NCBI GenBank assembly: GCA_905233805.1
Contig: CAJOER010000048.1
Coordinates: 1 to 7,143, forward strand
DNA length: 7,143 bases
Direction: 5' to 3'
Origin: an uncultured Eubacterium sp.
GTDB taxonomy: Bacteria; Bacillota; Clostridia; Oscillospirales; Acutalibacteraceae
Within the stretch, counting starts at the first letter, position 1. Each line of letters starts with the position of its first letter. The notes beneath the pieces were generated by a model. It worked only from the letters and a program-made list of their open reading frames with translations. It did not search any database and was not told the origin of the DNA. The translations under genes were made by a program, and so were the position numbers. Positions 5,977 through 7,143 of this stretch are shown one piece after another.

Positions 5977-7143
5977 ATGGCTTACGTAAAAATAAAACCC
6001 TCAGCCTTTAACGGCGAGGTTACCGTACCGCCGTCAAAATCCGCGGCGCACAGGGCGATAATATGCTCGTTTCTTTCGGGCGGGGGCATAGTAAACGGAA
6101 TAAGCGCCTCCGACGATATGAAAGCGACGAGAAACGCCGTCAGCGCGCTGAGAAACGGATATGATACAATCGACTGCATTGAGTCGGGTTCGACTCTGCG
6201 CTTTATGATGCCGCTCGCGGCGGCGCTCGGAAGAAGCGTTACCTTTACCGGCTCGGGAAAACTGCCCGAAAGACCGATAGGCGAGTATATAAGGCTTTTT
6301 TCACTCCACGGCGTAAAATGTGACGGAGACAGACTTCCGCTTAGAATCAGCGGAAAACTGACCCCGGGAAAATATGAAATTGCGGGCGATATTTCGTCCC
6401 AGTACATTACGGGGCTGCTTCTCGCGCTGCCTCTGCTTGACGGCGACAGCGAGATAATTCTTACATCGCCCCTACAGTCAAAGCCCTACGTTGATATGAC
6501 TCTTAAAGTCATGAGTGATTTCGGCGTTGAGGCGGAGGAAACGGAAAAGGGCTATTTTGTAAGGGGCAATCAGGTATATAAAAAATGCGATTATTCCGTC
6601 GAGGGCGACTGGTCGCAGGCGGCGTTCTTCCTTGCAGGCGGAGCGCTTTCGGGAAAGGTTACCGTAAAGGGACTTGACCCCGCTTCCGCGCAGGGGGATA
6701 AGAAAATCTGCGATATTCTCAGAGCTTTCGGCGCGGATGTAAAGGTCGACAGAAACAGCGTTACCGTTAAAAAGTCGAAACTTAAGGGAATTGAAATTGA
6801 TGTGTCCGACATTCCCGACACGGTTCCCGCCCTTGCGGTGCTCGGCGCGTACGCTGAGGGAAAAACGGTGATAAAAGGCGCCGAAAGGCTCAGAATCAAA
6901 GAGTCCGACCGCCTTGAAAGCATAGTTTCAAATCTTAATAAAATGGGAATTAAAGCCGAGGAAACGCCCGACGGAATAATAATTACGGGCGGTGCTCCCA
7001 AAGGGGCGGAACTTGACGGCTTTAACGACCACAGAATTGTAATGGCGTTCAGCGTTGCGGCGCTTTGCGCTCAGGGCGAAAGCGGGATTTTCGACGCGCT
7101 GAGTATAAATAAATCTTATCCTAATTATTTTGAGGATTATAAT
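5977..7143 (+). CDS. aroA: 3-phosphoshikimate 1-carboxyvinyltransferase (EPSP synthase, AroA), 3' end outside the window
   Basis: Cytoplasmic enzyme that transfers the enolpyruvyl group of PEP to shikimate-3-phosphate, giving EPSP, the precursor of chorismate; it is the target of glyphosate. The frame is open for 389 codons to the window edge. Compared with E. coli, SKS at 20-22 with Arg26 matches the K22-S23-R27 site; Arg75 and Arg99 match R100 and R124; SSQ at 140-142 matches S169-S170-Q171; Asp281 matches catalytic D313; Glu309 and Arg312 in KESDR match E341 and R344; NDHR at 350-353 includes the R386 equivalent; Lys379 matches K411. About 15-35 residues should be missing at the C-terminus, lying just past the window. 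The loop reads ESGSTLRF (69-76) where class I enzymes have NAGTAMRP, so it is not a class I sequence there. GGAG at 5965-5968 gives a ribosome site 8 nt before the ATG, and aroB ends 3 nt upstream. Confidence 0.96.
   Translation, partial: MAYVKIKPSAFNGEVTVPPSKSAAHRAIICSFLSGGGIVNGISASDDMKATRNAVSALRNGYDTIDCIESGSTLRFMMPLAAALGRSVTFTGSGKLPERPIGEYIRLFSLHGVKCDGDRLPLRISGKLTPGKYEIAGDISSQYITGLLLALPLLDGDSEIILTSPLQSKPYVDMTLKVMSDFGVEAEETEKGYFVRGNQVYKKCDYSVEGDWSQAAFFLAGGALSGKVTVKGLDPASAQGDKKICDILRAFGADVKVDRNSVTVKKSKLKGIEIDVSDIPDTVPALAVLGAYAEGKTVIKGAERLRIKESDRLESIVSNLNKMGIKAEETPDGIIITGGAPKGAELDGFNDHRIVMAFSVAALCAQGESGIFDALSINKSYPNYFEDYN

Noticed and set aside
5982..7001. Minus-strand open frames of 141 and 136 residues opposite aroA
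   Set aside because: Ser/Pro/Ile-rich antisense frames over a conserved EPSP synthase; no evidence of translation.
1..7143. CRISPR array, insertion sequence, prophage, tRNA or rRNA
   Set aside because: No regularly spaced direct repeats, transposase or phage frames, cloverleaf or rRNA-like sequence were seen by eye; the window is filled by the genes listed.

Overview
The window looks like chromosomal DNA from an anaerobic gut-type clostridium, most likely a Ruminococcus/Oscillospiraceae relative. The evidence is AT-rich intergenic DNA, strong AGGAGG-type ribosome binding sites, Gram-positive promoters and signal peptide, a large secreted protein with clostridial surface-protein features, and a clostridial-style shikimate gene order. 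This placement is an inference from style, not from a marker gene. All supported genes are on the plus strand.

Layout: bases 1-290 hold the unidentified tail of whatever lies to the left, a strong stem-loop terminator (100-131), a small dyad (132-147), an extended -10 promoter (182-210) and a leader of about 80 nt with a perfect 12-bp palindrome before a consensus ribosome binding site. This drives a two-gene unit (297-3949). The first gene encodes an 1158-residue exported protein with helical FIVAR-like stretches, a beta-rich N-terminal region, an InlB-repeat-like module and a separate C-terminal domain, with no LPXTG or dockerin. Fourteen bases later, with its own strong ribosome binding site, comes a 53-residue peptide gene too short for ordinary gene calling. 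A UUCG-loop terminator (3960-3987) closes the unit.

The second transcription unit starts from a near-consensus sigma-A promoter (4027-4055) and carries tyrA (prephenate dehydrogenase), aroB (3-dehydroquinate synthase) and aroA (EPSP synthase, cut by the window end at 389 codons). tyrA and aroB share one base at the stop/start and aroA follows aroB after 3 nt, so they form an operon. AroB closes the first ring of the shikimate pathway, AroA makes the chorismate precursor, and TyrA commits prephenate to tyrosine. The leader is too short for a T-box or attenuator.

The least ordinary content is the secreted protein plus the 53-residue peptide. The peptide has a two-part, RiPP-precursor-like look: an N-terminal YxxPxL motif, then Thr-Ser-Gly, then an acidic, Gly-rich tail. 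No modification enzyme is visible here, so a RiPP role is only a testable hypothesis.
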